Origin: CALDTK01 sp965213735 | Lineage (GTDB): Bacteria; Bacteroidota; Bacteroidia; Chitinophagales; Saprospiraceae | Length of the DNA stretch: 64,000 nucleotides | Assembly (NCBI GenBank): GCA_965213735.1 | Contig: CBDCAB010000006.1 | Location: forward strand, 1,674,001 to 1,738,000 | Direction: 5' to 3' | Shown: piece after piece, positions 27,052 to 36,396 of the stretch | Position numbering within the stretch: position 1 is the stretch's first letter | Layout of the letters: the number at the start of each line of letters is the position of its first letter | Position numbers and translations under genes: made by a program | Notes under the pieces: model-generated | What the model was told of the DNA's origin: nothing | Databases searched by the model: none | The model's input: the letters and a program-made list of their open reading frames with translations, nothing else

Positions 27052-27812
27052 GCGTTCGTAGGGGTAAGTGCCATAGTTGAGTTGTCATAGTCTGCTACGA
27101 GTTGCCACCGCACGATGTCTTCGGCGTCTCGCTCAAACCGACAATGGGTTTGTAGTTCGGGCGAACCGATTACGTGTGCGGACGCGAAGCAATCTGGCAA
27201 ACAGATCTCACTCGCTGTGTACGCGAAGTCTTCCTCGTCGAGAAATGCTTGGTTGCGATTTACGACGACGAGGGAGAGGGCGTCGTATTTCTTCGCCGCT
27301 GCTGCGCACTTGCTTGCCTTGGCGGTGACGGCGTGTTGGAGCGCAGCTAGGAATAGGTGACTTACTAGACCAGCTTCGCCAAATGGAGATGCCCCGCCCC
27401 ACTCGAAAGCCTGACCGCGAAACTCGCTAGTGTGCATTATTCGGATTCCCTGGGCGAGAAGTGCCTCCTCGACACTGCTCTCCGCCGCCCCCTGGACCAG
27501 TCGCTTGAGTTCACGCTTGATCGCCTTACGCTGGGCCTTCGTTTTGATTGGCCGCTTGATCCACAAGTACTTCGTCCAGTCGGCGTGCCCGGCGCATAAC
27601 TCTCTGCTTATACGCCTAAGGCTATCGACTGAGGGCTGATGGGGCGTGTTCGCCGATCCGTCCTCGTCGACGCTTACCAGTTCGGTGACCTCGTAGGCGT
27701 GCCCGTCGACAAGGAAGTCGGGGCAGACGTTGCCATCAGGCTCGTACGTGGGCTCGCTTTTGGGGTAGCGCCACGCGAGGTAATGCTCGGCGAGTTGTTC
27801 GGTGCGGTTCAT
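27048..27812 (-). CDS. Unknown protein of the type I R-M locus, possible nuclease fold
   Basis: 254 aa, MNRTEQLAEHYLAWRYPKSE. The segment EPTYEPDGNVCPDFLVDGHAYEVTELV (about 20-46) has the acidic spacing of a PD-(D/E)xK-like site (PDF...YEVTE), although the final Lys is replaced by Glu or Thr. A basic helix KTKAQRKAIKRELKRLVQGA and LSLVVVNRNQAFLDEED follow. No signal peptide. It sits between the AlbA_2 gene (4-bp overlap at its start) and hsdS (3-bp overlap at its end), so it is translated as part of the operon. I do not know the family; an auxiliary nuclease or an anti-restriction function are both possible. Confidence 0.75.
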   Translation of the reverse strand: MNRTEQLAEHYLAWRYPKSEPTYEPDGNVCPDFLVDGHAYEVTELVSVDEDGSANTPHQPSVDSLRRISRELCAGHADWTKYLWIKRPIKTKAQRKAIKRELKRLVQGAAESSVEEALLAQGIRIMHTSEFRGQAFEWGGASPFGEAGLVSHLFLAALQHAVTAKASKCAAAAKKYDALSLVVVNRNQAFLDEEDFAYTASEICLPDCFASAHVIGSPELQTHCRFERDAEDIVRWQLVADYDNSTMALTPTNA

Positions 27813-29920
27813 GATGTGAAGGGCAGCGTGGTTTGATTGGGGTCGGTAGCGATGTAGCGCTGTTGGGGGTGAGTACGCGAACTCTGTAGAGGCTTCAGGT
27901 AGCCAGCCTTGACCAGTTTGGAGATGACCTCCTTCGCGTAGCTCTCGCTTTTGCCGAGCAGATAGGCCGTCTCGCTTGCGGAGACAGCGTGAATCTTGGC
28001 TATCGCTAGTACCGCGGTTGGTACCACGGTGCTGTTTGCCGCTCTTCGTTGCTGCCTAATAGCCTGTGTTGCGACAAGCATGTGGTCCCAGTCTGCGTCG
28101 GTGCCGGTGAAGCTCATCGGAGGGCTGCGATCAACCGACTGCTTAACTGGCAGCTGCTGTCGATCCGTTGCTCCTTTCTCTCCCTTATCGGACAGCTCGG
28201 ACTGCCTATCCGAGGGCTTATCCGACAGCTCCGCACGCTTATCCGACAGCTCGGAGCTGCCATGTGGGGGAGTGTCCTCGCGACCTGGAGGCGCTGTACG
28301 CATATCTGTAGTGGTGAAGGCCTTATCCGAGGGCTTGTCTGTAGAGCTGGATGCCTTATGTGACAGCTCGCCCTCCTTGTCCGACTGCTTATCCGGAGAG
28401 GCTCCATCGCTATGTGCAGAGCTGCTGTCCGCCCACATCGCCTGCGCGGATGCGCCCAGGTGGTACCAGGAGCCACGTCGATCACCCTCTTTGACGAGGT
28501 GACCGAGATCGCGGAGTCGGATCAGCGCCTTGGTTGCGTCTGAGGGGTGGCAGCCGCTGCGATGGCAGAGGGTGGCGTTGTCGATGCGGCCTTCCCTGCG
28601 CGCTAATAAGAGCGCTAGTTGCTGCTCTTCGACGGCTTCTACGTCCTCCAGGGCGGCGAGCCAGTTGCGCTCCGCATCAGATAGTATGTGCGTGTGGCGC
28701 AACCGAAGATCGAACGTGTAATCATCGATACCCAAGTCGATGATCGGGTTGATCAGTCCGAGGGCCTTCCAAGCTTTCTTGATCGCCTTGATCCCAGAAC
28801 CGGCCTCGTCAGCGAGTCCGATGTAGCGGAAAGCGGACAGGATTGTGGGATTGCGTGGTTCTGAGACCTTCCGCTTTGCCGTCAGTAGGTCACGTACTCT
28901 GCTGTTGCCCGGGTTGGTGAATCGGTAGCCGTCTGGGTCGCGCGTGATGAGCGAGGTAGCCGTCTCTTGGTAGTCGGCGTGTACGAGGAGGTTGACGAGT
29001 GCCTCCTGGAGGGCTTCGTGCTCCGGGGGCAGTTTGCGGCGCGTGCCGTCGGCCCGCATCTCGAAGGGCACGCGGAGCCCACGGACGAGTTCCGGATAAA
29101 TCTTGAAGAAGGCACCGAAGAGGTTGGACTCCCAAACGACACGGTCGTCCCATCGATCCTGTTCAAGCGTTTCGCGGTACTGGAAGTCGATGAATTGCCG
29201 CCCCCGCCACTCCCTGATGGCGCGTTGCCGGCCAAACAGTAGCAGCCCGGCGACGGTGAGCCCTTCCTTTCGGGTCCTTCGGTCGACGGCATACGCTCCG
29301 AGATCGATTAGGAATTCGCGGTCGTCGCTATTATTGAAGGCGTGATCGGGGTTCGCGTTCTGAAAGCGCTGTCGGTAGGACTTCAGTGAGCCGTGGTCGA
29401 GATCGTCGAGTGTGTAGTCGTCGAGTAGTACGGCGTCCGCGTGCAGGTCTGCGCCTTCGCGCAGCATGATGCGCACTTCCTGCTCTTCGCATTGGTAATC
29501 ACCATCGTGCCTGCGCTTGTAGGTACCACGCAGCGGATCTTGGCCAACGTATACCGGACGCTGCTTACGGTCGACCATGGGCACCTCGAGCACGATGAAG
29601 GACAGGCCCACGTGCTCAACGATGTGCACGTCGTCGTTGCCACAGACCTCGGCGCTAAATTTCTGCCGGTTGTTCTGCTGATTGAAGAAGGCGGTGACTT
29701 GGTTGTGGGCTGAGGTGACGCCGGTCGGGACGAAGCGCCCGGACTCGTCTTCACTGACGCCGAGGATGATGTGCCCGCCGAGGGTGTTCGCGAGCGCACT
29801 TAGCGTGGTCCAGAGGTCGCGGCTCAGTCTAATGCCTGAGGCTTTAGCCTCTAGGGTCACGGTTTCGCCGTCGTTGAGGAGTTGGATAAGCTCCGGGACG
29901 GATGGAGGCAAAGTGGGCAT
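27809..29920 (-). CDS. AlbA_2/Schlafen-type ATP-binding protein with a repetitive linker
   Basis: 703 aa. Residues 1-150 are an AlbA_2 domain (ETVTLEAKASGIRLSRDLWT, LANTLGGHIILGVSED, VYVGQDPLRGTYKRRHDGDY). Next comes an HATPase_c_4-like region: EALQEALVNLLVHADYQETA, YRFTNPGNSRVRDLL, YIGLADEAGSGIKAIKKAW. Then winged-helix segments, and about residues 470-590 are low-complexity with many S-D-K repeats (SDKRAELSDKPSDRQSELSD). A final HTH (VSASETAYLLGKSESYAKEV) follows. Proteins like this are regularly found inside type I R-M operons and are thought to act as regulators or nucleases in defence. Overlaps with both neighbours support one operon. Confidence 0.9.
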   Translation of the reverse strand: MPTLPPSVPELIQLLNDGETVTLEAKASGIRLSRDLWTTLSALANTLGGHIILGVSEDESGRFVPTGVTSAHNQVTAFFNQQNNRQKFSAEVCGNDDVHIVEHVGLSFIVLEVPMVDRKQRPVYVGQDPLRGTYKRRHDGDYQCEEQEVRIMLREGADLHADAVLLDDYTLDDLDHGSLKSYRQRFQNANPDHAFNNSDDREFLIDLGAYAVDRRTRKEGLTVAGLLLFGRQRAIREWRGRQFIDFQYRETLEQDRWDDRVVWESNLFGAFFKIYPELVRGLRVPFEMRADGTRRKLPPEHEALQEALVNLLVHADYQETATSLITRDPDGYRFTNPGNSRVRDLLTAKRKVSEPRNPTILSAFRYIGLADEAGSGIKAIKKAWKALGLINPIIDLGIDDYTFDLRLRHTHILSDAERNWLAALEDVEAVEEQQLALLLARREGRIDNATLCHRSGCHPSDATKALIRLRDLGHLVKEGDRRGSWYHLGASAQAMWADSSSAHSDGASPDKQSDKEGELSHKASSSTDKPSDKAFTTTDMRTAPPGREDTPPHGSSELSDKRAELSDKPSDRQSELSDKGEKGATDRQQLPVKQSVDRSPPMSFTGTDADWDHMLVATQAIRQQRRAANSTVVPTAVLAIAKIHAVSASETAYLLGKSESYAKEVISKLVKAGYLKPLQSSRTHPQQRYIATDPNQTTLPFTS

Positions 29921-31753
29921 CTACGCGGCTTTATCTTCTTCAGCGGTTTTGCCGTCCTTGAGTCGCGCTACTTGAATATAGTACCCGACGGCGCATAGCG
30001 CGTGGAGGATACGGTGGGCGGTAGCCTCGTAGTCGGCGGAGGTGGCGGTGGGGGCGGGGGTGATCCCATGGAGGAGGTCGTTGCGGAGGTTGAGGCCGTG
30101 CTTCTCGGTGAGGAGGGCACGGAGATAGAGGAGGAATTGGGGGTGGAAGGTGGCCTCTAGCTCATCGAGGGTCAAGAGTTCATTGAGGAGGCGGTGGTCA
30201 ATGCCGCCGGTTTTGTTCTTACGAGTGGTTGGGGCACCGAGGCGTTCGGCCTCCAGGCGGATCATGCGTTCGAGGCGGGGGATTGCGCAGAGAACAAAAG
30301 GAAGGTAGAAGCCGTGAAAGTACAGTTGAATTGCCTCCCAGCTGGGTTGGTCCAGTTCCACGTGCGTACCGCCAAGAATGAAACTAGCTAACGTGTTTGC
30401 GTTGAACCACTCGAGGGTCTGAAGCCGCTCCATATGTAGATGGATTAGAGGGCTTATCTGAATAAACTGAGCTGTTGCCTGGAGTAGTCGCGTATCCTCG
30501 TCTTGCTCGATCCCTACTCCACTCGTCACTGGACGACCAGTGCTGTCCATTTTGGTGACAGTCACCATATCTTCAAACCGTAAATCCCCCTGCATTCCCT
30601 CGCGGAAGCTGTCGAAACCAGATCCAGGCGGCGCGTGTGAGCATGCAAATTTCATGAGTTGCTCTACAGGCTCACCCGCAGTTACAGCCTCTAGCCACTT
30701 TTCTATCGGTTCGCGGTTTAGCTCGAATTCGATGGGAATACTTCGCATATCTGCTCGTGCGCGCGGCTTGATACGTCTACGATGCGCGAGAGCGCGATTA
30801 ACGCCGGCGAAGTTGCCTTCTTTCTCGAAGGCTTCCATCACGCGTTCCCACTGCTTGTCGGCGCGCAGGCCACTATCCTGGGCTTCGTGATGATCGGTGT
30901 AAGTCTCGAATTGCCGGACGAATGCTAGTCGTTGTAGTCGTTGATCGTCGCTGCGAAAATGTGCCAGTAGGGCTTCGAGCGCGCGCTCGGCCTTGAAAAA
31001 ATTCGACTTCTTTGGCTCGTGTGAGATGGCTAATGCGACTTCAAACTTCTGCAGTAGGGCCTGTCGCGTATCCTTATCGATCTTGATGTAACGATGCCTG
31101 AGGAGTTCCAGACTGAATGTCGGAAGGTGGCTTCGTTTGGCTTCTGCTACGCAGTCCACGTGTAATACGGCCGCAGCGAGTTCAGCCCACGGCGCCTTCC
31201 GCTTGAGCGCATGCGCGTGCACCAATGCGCGTCGGAGTAGGACGTGTGTAGCGTACCAGCTGTCAACGTCCGCTTCAGCGGCTGCGTCTAGGACTGCGCG
31301 GATGTATCGCTGGCGAAGCTCATTGTGGGGGGCCTTGCCAGTAATCCGCTCTGAGAAGTCGATGACGAGATCGGTATACCGCGCCCGGAGTTGCGGCAGC
31401 TTCGAGGTCTGGCTTCGGTGCTCCCAGTAGGCTAGCGCCTCCGATGACGGTACGTCGCGCCCGGGACTCTCCATGCCGTCCATTTGCATAGAAGGCTGGA
31501 AGTACCCAGGCAAGCCTTGCTCACCCTCCTGCATGCTCTCGTTGCCCATGACGTTGAGTGCGAAGAACTCGAGGCGGGTTTCGTCATTGATTCGGCTCTT
31601 GTCTTCGTTGATCCAATTCCGAAGTGCGTTACCGCGGTAAAGGAGGTCACGGAGACCCTTTCTTCCCGGCGCTTCGACGATGCTGATGAGAGTCTGCCGA
31701 TCAGAAGGGGGTATTCTTTCCGGTTCCGCTGGTACTGTATATGTAGAATTCAT
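29921..31753 (-). CDS. DUF4209-type protein of a defence locus
   Basis: 610 aa, MNSTYTVPAEPERIPPSDRQ. Mostly alpha-helical. The C-terminal third has WEAIQLYFHGFYLPFVLCAI, PRLERMIRLEAERLGAPTT, and the signature NLRNDLLHG (about 560) seen at the end of DUF4209 and related HEPN-like domains, where R-x4-H-type residues can form a ribonuclease site. The function in this locus is unknown. It starts 4 bp inside the end of the upstream helicase fragment (ATG/stop overlap) and ends 1 bp before the AlbA_2 gene, so transcription is shared. No lesions seen. Confidence 0.8.
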   Translation of the reverse strand: MNSTYTVPAEPERIPPSDRQTLISIVEAPGRKGLRDLLYRGNALRNWINEDKSRINDETRLEFFALNVMGNESMQEGEQGLPGYFQPSMQMDGMESPGRDVPSSEALAYWEHRSQTSKLPQLRARYTDLVIDFSERITGKAPHNELRQRYIRAVLDAAAEADVDSWYATHVLLRRALVHAHALKRKAPWAELAAAVLHVDCVAEAKRSHLPTFSLELLRHRYIKIDKDTRQALLQKFEVALAISHEPKKSNFFKAERALEALLAHFRSDDQRLQRLAFVRQFETYTDHHEAQDSGLRADKQWERVMEAFEKEGNFAGVNRALAHRRRIKPRARADMRSIPIEFELNREPIEKWLEAVTAGEPVEQLMKFACSHAPPGSGFDSFREGMQGDLRFEDMVTVTKMDSTGRPVTSGVGIEQDEDTRLLQATAQFIQISPLIHLHMERLQTLEWFNANTLASFILGGTHVELDQPSWEAIQLYFHGFYLPFVLCAIPRLERMIRLEAERLGAPTTRKNKTGGIDHRLLNELLTLDELEATFHPQFLLYLRALLTEKHGLNLRNDLLHGITPAPTATSADYEATAHRILHALCAVGYYIQVARLKDGKTAEEDKAA

Positions 31754-32445
31754 ACGTTAGTGGTTTTAGCGAAAGCCTGCAACGCCTCATCAAAAGCCGC
31801 CTCAGATGCCGCTAGCCCCTCCCGCTCGTAGCGTAGTCGCTTGCTGAGTTCTGAGTACGAAGGCAGCTCGACTTCCTTGACACGCTCAAGCTTGGCGACC
31901 TGCTCTTCGAGCGTGAGCTGGTAAAGCTCCACTCGATCTAAAGAGGCAGGCGCTCGCTGCTCGAGGTAGTTGCGCTGGTACTTGCGGAACTCCTCAGTTT
32001 GGGAGTTGATCAGCGCGTTCATCGGGTAGACAATTATGGCCTTGATGCCTGTCCGGTAAGTACCCTTGGCCTTTGCCCGGAGGATGCGGTCGAAAATGGT
32101 TCCGATGTAGGTCAGGGACTTGCCCGAACCTGTGCCGGAGGTGACGATAAAGTCTTGACCTGCCGTCCCGATCCGAAGTGCCTCTACCTGATGCTCGTAC
32201 AATTCGAACCCACGGAAGATGTCATTGAGCTTCGGGTGGAGCAAACCTTCCTCAACGAGTGCGCTAAGGGTAGGCCCGTAGGCGAAGCTGGGATTGAATT
32301 GAATAAGCGGATCTGGAAATAGCTTGCCTGTTTCGAGGGCCTCTTCAATATGAGCGGCTATTGCCTCATCCTGGACGTAGATGAAGCTCTCCAGATAGGA
32401 TCGATATTCGCTGATGATCTGACGGTGCGTGTCAAAGATGTTCAT
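31750..32445 (-). pseudogene. DEAD/DEAH-type defence helicase, internally deleted
   Basis: 231 aa. The first 155 residues match the start of very large helicases of phage-defence loci: FRGFELYEHQVEALRIGTAG, Walker A/motif I FIVTSGTGSGKSLTYIG, and motif Ia IIVYPMNALINSQTEEFRKY. These proteins normally run past 1000 residues, but here the frame changes to a charged helical tail (LDRVELYQLTLEEQVAKLER, LSKRLRYEREGLAASEAAFD) and stops. Motifs II to VI are absent. The tail reads like the C-terminal end of a helicase or methyltransferase, so I infer an in-frame deletion of several kilobases joining two distant parts. The product could bind ATP but not act as a helicase. A one-mismatch 13-mer lies at 31764. 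Confidence 0.7.
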
Positions 32446-33412
32446 ATACGGGATCGGGAGAGGTCAGGGAGTTATGGCTCAAACCTAATCGTAAGCGAAT
32501 GTTGAGGAAACGCAATCAAGTGGTGAAAAATCAAAGTGGTGCGCGACTCAATTGCACGAGCACTATCAGCTTGACTTTGACACTTTAGCCTTGATTGACT
32601 GCGTGGCGCTTCTGTAACAGAACACCTCCGTGACGTTCTGCCGACGAGATTTTCTAATAGTGAAATACTACTTGCACCCGAAACATTATAATCTTGAGGT
32701 TTCACCATAGAATAGCGGCTTTTCAACTCCTTTTTACAATATTCAGCTGGGATAACATTCTGGTCCTCCTCACAAATGCTCAGCTGTAATTTTGGGCGCT
32801 GCGAATAGAAAGGCTTTTATACTACATTTTGGTACAGGCACACTGAATGCCAGCTGGCCTCCACCGCTATCACGTCGCTGTGGTACTGATTTGGCTCGCA
32901 GCCTCTATCCCCACGGTGCTTGCTTACCGGTCACTAATTCAATATGCCAGCGTCGAAACCTACCTGTGCCTACTGGTCAGCACCGACAAGAAACTAAGGA
33001 GTGCCTAGGTGACTACTAGATCATGGCTCACTGTTCATGTGAGGCTAACAGTGCCGAGTTGAGGCGCCTCGGTGGCATAAAGGCTCAGCCGCAGTGGAGC
33101 GACGTGACCGTTTAGCGCACAAGCCCATGTATAATGTAGTTCAGCCAGCATGCTGGCGGCCGAGAGTCACGAGAAGATAAGACTCTTACCTCAAGGTGGA
33201 GCCCGGTATGCTAAGTCAGAAGTAGCGCTGAGAGACGCTTGGATGCAAGTCCGAGAGCAGCTATGGCTTGTTGACGTAGGTTCTAGGCTTCAGCTAAAAC
33301 CAGGGATGCCAGAAAAGACACTGAGCTACCGCGCGTGCGGGCATTAGTTCTATATCTAAGGCATGCGCTCATCAGAGGGCCGGCCTAGACATGCCGAAGG
33401 TTACCTTACCCC
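32446..33412. other. Almost 1 kb without a recognisable gene
   Basis: Only short open frames, none family-like. This interval lies between the divergent helicase fragment (minus) and the DUF255 gene (plus), and so must hold both promoters. I see no convincing TAnnTTTG box with a -33 TTG element, no tRNA and no terminator. A 65-codon frame at 33150-33347 is probably chance or a fossil. Confidence 0.5.
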
Positions 33413-35506
33413 ATGCTCCGTCAAATCATCAATACGGTACTTATTGTCGTTCTCTCAGCCTGTCACGCCCAAACACCTATGCCGCAACACACCAATGCCC
33501 TTGCCGACGAGACCAGCCCCTACCTGCTCCAGCATGCACACAACCCTGTAGACTGGCATCCGTGGGGGCAGACAGCTCTCGCCAAAGCCCAGGCCACCGA
33601 CAAATTAATGATCATTTCCATCGGCTATGCTGCCTGTCACTGGTGCCATGTCATGGAGCGCGAAAGCTTTGAAGACTCGACAGTCGCCGCCGTGATGAAC
33701 GAGAATTTCGTGCCGGTGAAGGTTGATCGTGAAGAGCGGCCGGACGTCGACGATGTCTACATGACGGCCTGCCACCTCACCAGCGGAGGCAGCTGCGGCT
33801 GGCCACTCAATGCTATCGCCTTACCCGACGGTCGGCCCATCTGGGCAGGCACCTATTTCCCCAAGAAAAAGTGGATCGAAATTCTCGAATATTTCACGGA
33901 TTTACGCGCTAAAGAACCCGAGAAGCTAGAAGCCTACGCGCGCCAGGTGGAGCAACAGCTAGCTACTTCGAGTGCGCAGCCGCCATTGCCCGACATGCAA
34001 GGCTTCGATGCTGAGTTGCCGCGCCTCAATAGCCAACGCATCGTGATGTTGAGCGACAGCAAGTACGGTGGCTTAGCTGGAGCTCCGAAGTTTCCGATGC
34101 CGGTGATTTATCACTTCATGCTTACGGAGGCTGCTGTCTCGCAAGACTCCACTCGGCTAGACGTCGTCTTTGAAGGCTTGGATGCAATGGCCCGTGGCGG
34201 TATTTTCGATCAGTTGGGGGGAGGCTTTGCGCGCTACTCCACCGATGCCGCCTGGCACGCCCCGCACTTCGAAAAAATGCTGTACGACAATGGGCAGCTC
34301 TTGAGTTTGTACAGCCGCGCCTACCGCATGTCTGAGCGAGAAGAATATGCAGATCTCATTCATCATACCATCGCATTTATCGAGCGCGAACTCACTAGTC
34401 CCAGCGGCACCTTCTATTCGAGCCTCGATGCAGATAGCGAAGGCGAAGAAGGCAAATTTTACGTCTGGACACACGATGAATTAGCTCAACTGCTCACGCC
34501 AGAGGAGCTGAAGGCTTATGAAGTCGTCTATGATGTCAGCAAGCGAGGCAACTGGGAGCATGGCGTCAACATTTTACATCGGCAGGGGGATTGGGTGCGC
34601 CTTTCGGCAAAACTCAAGATGACCCCCGAAGCCTTACAACAGGTTTTGGCGAAAGCTGACAAGAAACTCATGGCAGCACGCGATAAACGTATCCGCCCAG
34701 GACTCGACGATAAAATCTTAGTGAGCTGGAATGGGCTGATGATCAAAGGTTTGGCCGACGCATACCTCGCAACTGGCAAACATGACTACCTCAACATGGC
34801 CGCACGAGCCGCCCGCGCCGTAGAAGAAACATTTTTGCAAAGCGACGGCCGACTGCTGCGCACACACGCGAAGGGCAAAACGCACATCAATGCTTTTCTC
34901 GACGACTACGCCAACCTCGCCGACGCCTACCTCGCCCTCTACCAAAGCAACTTCGACAAACACTGGCTCGATAAAGCCACGCAACTCGTCGACTACGCAC
35001 TCGCTCATTTCTCCAATCCCGAGGGTGCGCTGCTGTATTACACATCTGACTTAGACCCAGCACTCGTGGCGCGGCGGGTGGAAGACTCAGATAATGTTAT
35101 CCCAAGCTCAAACTCGGTGATGGCGCACAACCTCCTCACCCTCGGCAGCATACTCGGCCGCGAAGATTATGTGGAGCGTGCAGAAGCCATGGCTGCGACA
35201 GTATTGCCGAGTCTTGCAGCAGTGCAACAACCCGCCTACTGGTCGCGCTGGCTAGAGGTGCACACCCTGCTGGCCAACCGCCGCTACGAGGTAGCCATAG
35301 TTGGTCCTGATGCTCGTGCCAAACGACTAGCGATGGCGCGTCAACTGCTGCCACAAGCAGTGTTTGTGGGCGGCGACACCGAGCAAGACCTCGAGCTACT
35401 CGAAGGCAAGCTGCAAGAAGGGCAGACCATGATTTACGTTTGCGAAAATCGCGTGTGCCAACTGCCAACTCCCGAGGTGGCTAAAGCACTCTCGCTAATC
35501 CGATAA
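33413..35506 (+). CDS. Thioredoxin-domain lipoprotein, DUF255/YyaL (SPATA20) family
   Basis: 697 aa. MLRQIINTVLIVVLSACHAQ is a lipoprotein signal with the modified Cys at 17. The DUF255 thioredoxin-like domain starts TSPYLLQHAHNPVDWHPWG and carries ACHWCHVM (C-x-x-C, about 80-86), FVPVKVDREERPDVDDVYM and GWPLNAIALPDGRPIWAGTY. The rest is an (alpha/alpha)6 barrel: GGIFDQLGGGFARYSTDAAWHAPHFEKMLYDNG, LDADSEGEEGKFYVW, DDKILVSWNGLMIKG. The family is widespread; function is unproven (redox or cellobiose-epimerase-like barrel). Length typical. Exact 13-mer at 34644 (VLAKADKK). Alone on the plus strand, convergent with the polysaccharide cluster. Confidence 0.95.
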   Translation: MLRQIINTVLIVVLSACHAQTPMPQHTNALADETSPYLLQHAHNPVDWHPWGQTALAKAQATDKLMIISIGYAACHWCHVMERESFEDSTVAAVMNENFVPVKVDREERPDVDDVYMTACHLTSGGSCGWPLNAIALPDGRPIWAGTYFPKKKWIEILEYFTDLRAKEPEKLEAYARQVEQQLATSSAQPPLPDMQGFDAELPRLNSQRIVMLSDSKYGGLAGAPKFPMPVIYHFMLTEAAVSQDSTRLDVVFEGLDAMARGGIFDQLGGGFARYSTDAAWHAPHFEKMLYDNGQLLSLYSRAYRMSEREEYADLIHHTIAFIERELTSPSGTFYSSLDADSEGEEGKFYVWTHDELAQLLTPEELKAYEVVYDVSKRGNWEHGVNILHRQGDWVRLSAKLKMTPEALQQVLAKADKKLMAARDKRIRPGLDDKILVSWNGLMIKGLADAYLATGKHDYLNMAARAARAVEETFLQSDGRLLRTHAKGKTHINAFLDDYANLADAYLALYQSNFDKHWLDKATQLVDYALAHFSNPEGALLYYTSDLDPALVARRVEDSDNVIPSSNSVMAHNLLTLGSILGREDYVERAEAMAATVLPSLAAVQQPAYWSRWLEVHTLLANRRYEVAIVGPDARAKRLAMARQLLPQAVFVGGDTEQDLELLEGKLQEGQTMIYVCENRVCQLPTPEVAKALSLIR

Positions 35507-35526
35507 GCTGATAAGCCGATAAGTAG

Positions 35527-36393
35527 TTACAGCTTTAGATCGCGCACGAGTCGCTCCATGTAGATAGCCACGCCTTCCTTGTTGAGGTGCTGGTAGTCAC
35601 CGAAATTTTCATCGCCTGTAATGCTGCGGGAGTAATCTAATACGGGCACTCCTGTCGCTGTACGAACATCGTTAGACAGGGAATCTAAATTACCAATTGT
35701 TTTGGCGAAAGCTGGATAATAAGGATTAATCACGTAATGCACCCGCGTACCTGCATCGGCAAATTGTTTGGTCACTTCAGCAAGCGCACGCACACGGGTA
35801 AGCGTATAGGCATTGCGGTAAGGCTCTAGTCCTGTGGCCGCCGCCGCAAGTGAAGGGCTGATCTGACGATCGACCATCCAATCGAAGTCCGATTTGAAAT
35901 TATAATAAAACATCCGCTGCGCCACTTCACCACCGTAGCGCGTGAGGTGCGAAAGCACTGTTCCACCATGAATAGCGGGGTCGTGGAGCCGCAGCAAACT
36001 ATCGATACGCTGACTGTACTGAGCATACACACGAAATTCGCGGATGAGTTCGACATTGTCGCGATCGAGCAGAGTCACGTCAATTACCAAATCTTCTGGA
36101 GCACCATATGCATCCAAGTAATCCGCGAGTAGAGCCGCGCCAAGGTCGACAGGCATAGCGTTATAACTCAAATTAAGGGTCGATCTGTCAGTAAGCTCCT
36201 CGAGAATGGGCTGATAGAAATTAAGTCCACGACTGTTGCCCAGCAAAACTATTTCCGCCTCTCCTCTACCCGTATACATCCGTGAGTAGCGGAAATCTGC
36301 ATCATCTGCAAATTGACGCAATGCGAGTGCGAATAATCGATCACCCGCAAAAGCAAGAAGTAAAACTGCCGGTATCCATAACCATTTCTTCAT
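35527..36393 (-). CDS. SGNH-type protein paired with the MBOAT acyltransferase
   Basis: 288 aa. One N-terminal membrane anchor (MKKWLWIPAVLLLAFAGDRL) and a periplasmic domain. Possible SGNH elements are LLGNSRGLNFY (about 50-60, with Ser), VIDVTLLDRDNVEL, and near the C-terminus DYQHLNKEG (D-x-x-H). Proteins of this type (AlgJ/AlgX, DltD-like) receive acyl groups from an MBOAT partner and place them on an exported polysaccharide. It is the last gene of the minus-strand cluster, 3 bp after the MBOAT gene, which supports this role. Exact 13-mer at 35700 (AFAKTIG). Confidence 0.8.
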   Translation of the reverse strand: MKKWLWIPAVLLLAFAGDRLFALALRQFADDADFRYSRMYTGRGEAEIVLLGNSRGLNFYQPILEELTDRSTLNLSYNAMPVDLGAALLADYLDAYGAPEDLVIDVTLLDRDNVELIREFRVYAQYSQRIDSLLRLHDPAIHGGTVLSHLTRYGGEVAQRMFYYNFKSDFDWMVDRQISPSLAAAATGLEPYRNAYTLTRVRALAEVTKQFADAGTRVHYVINPYYPAFAKTIGNLDSLSNDVRTATGVPVLDYSRSITGDENFGDYQHLNKEGVAIYMERLVRDLKL

Positions 36394-36396
36394 GCG

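Noticed and set aside
27381..27400. Further 13-mer copy (CAGCTTCGCCAAAT)
   Set aside because: Differs at several positions; counted neither as exact nor as one-mismatch copy. Likewise the TTTTGGCGAAA at 2390, GCTCTCGCCAAAGC near 33578 and GGCGAAAGC near 60346.
33150..33347. Group II intron or small gene
   Set aside because: The sequence lacks intron boundary, domain V and reverse-transcriptase features; the 65-codon frame has no family.
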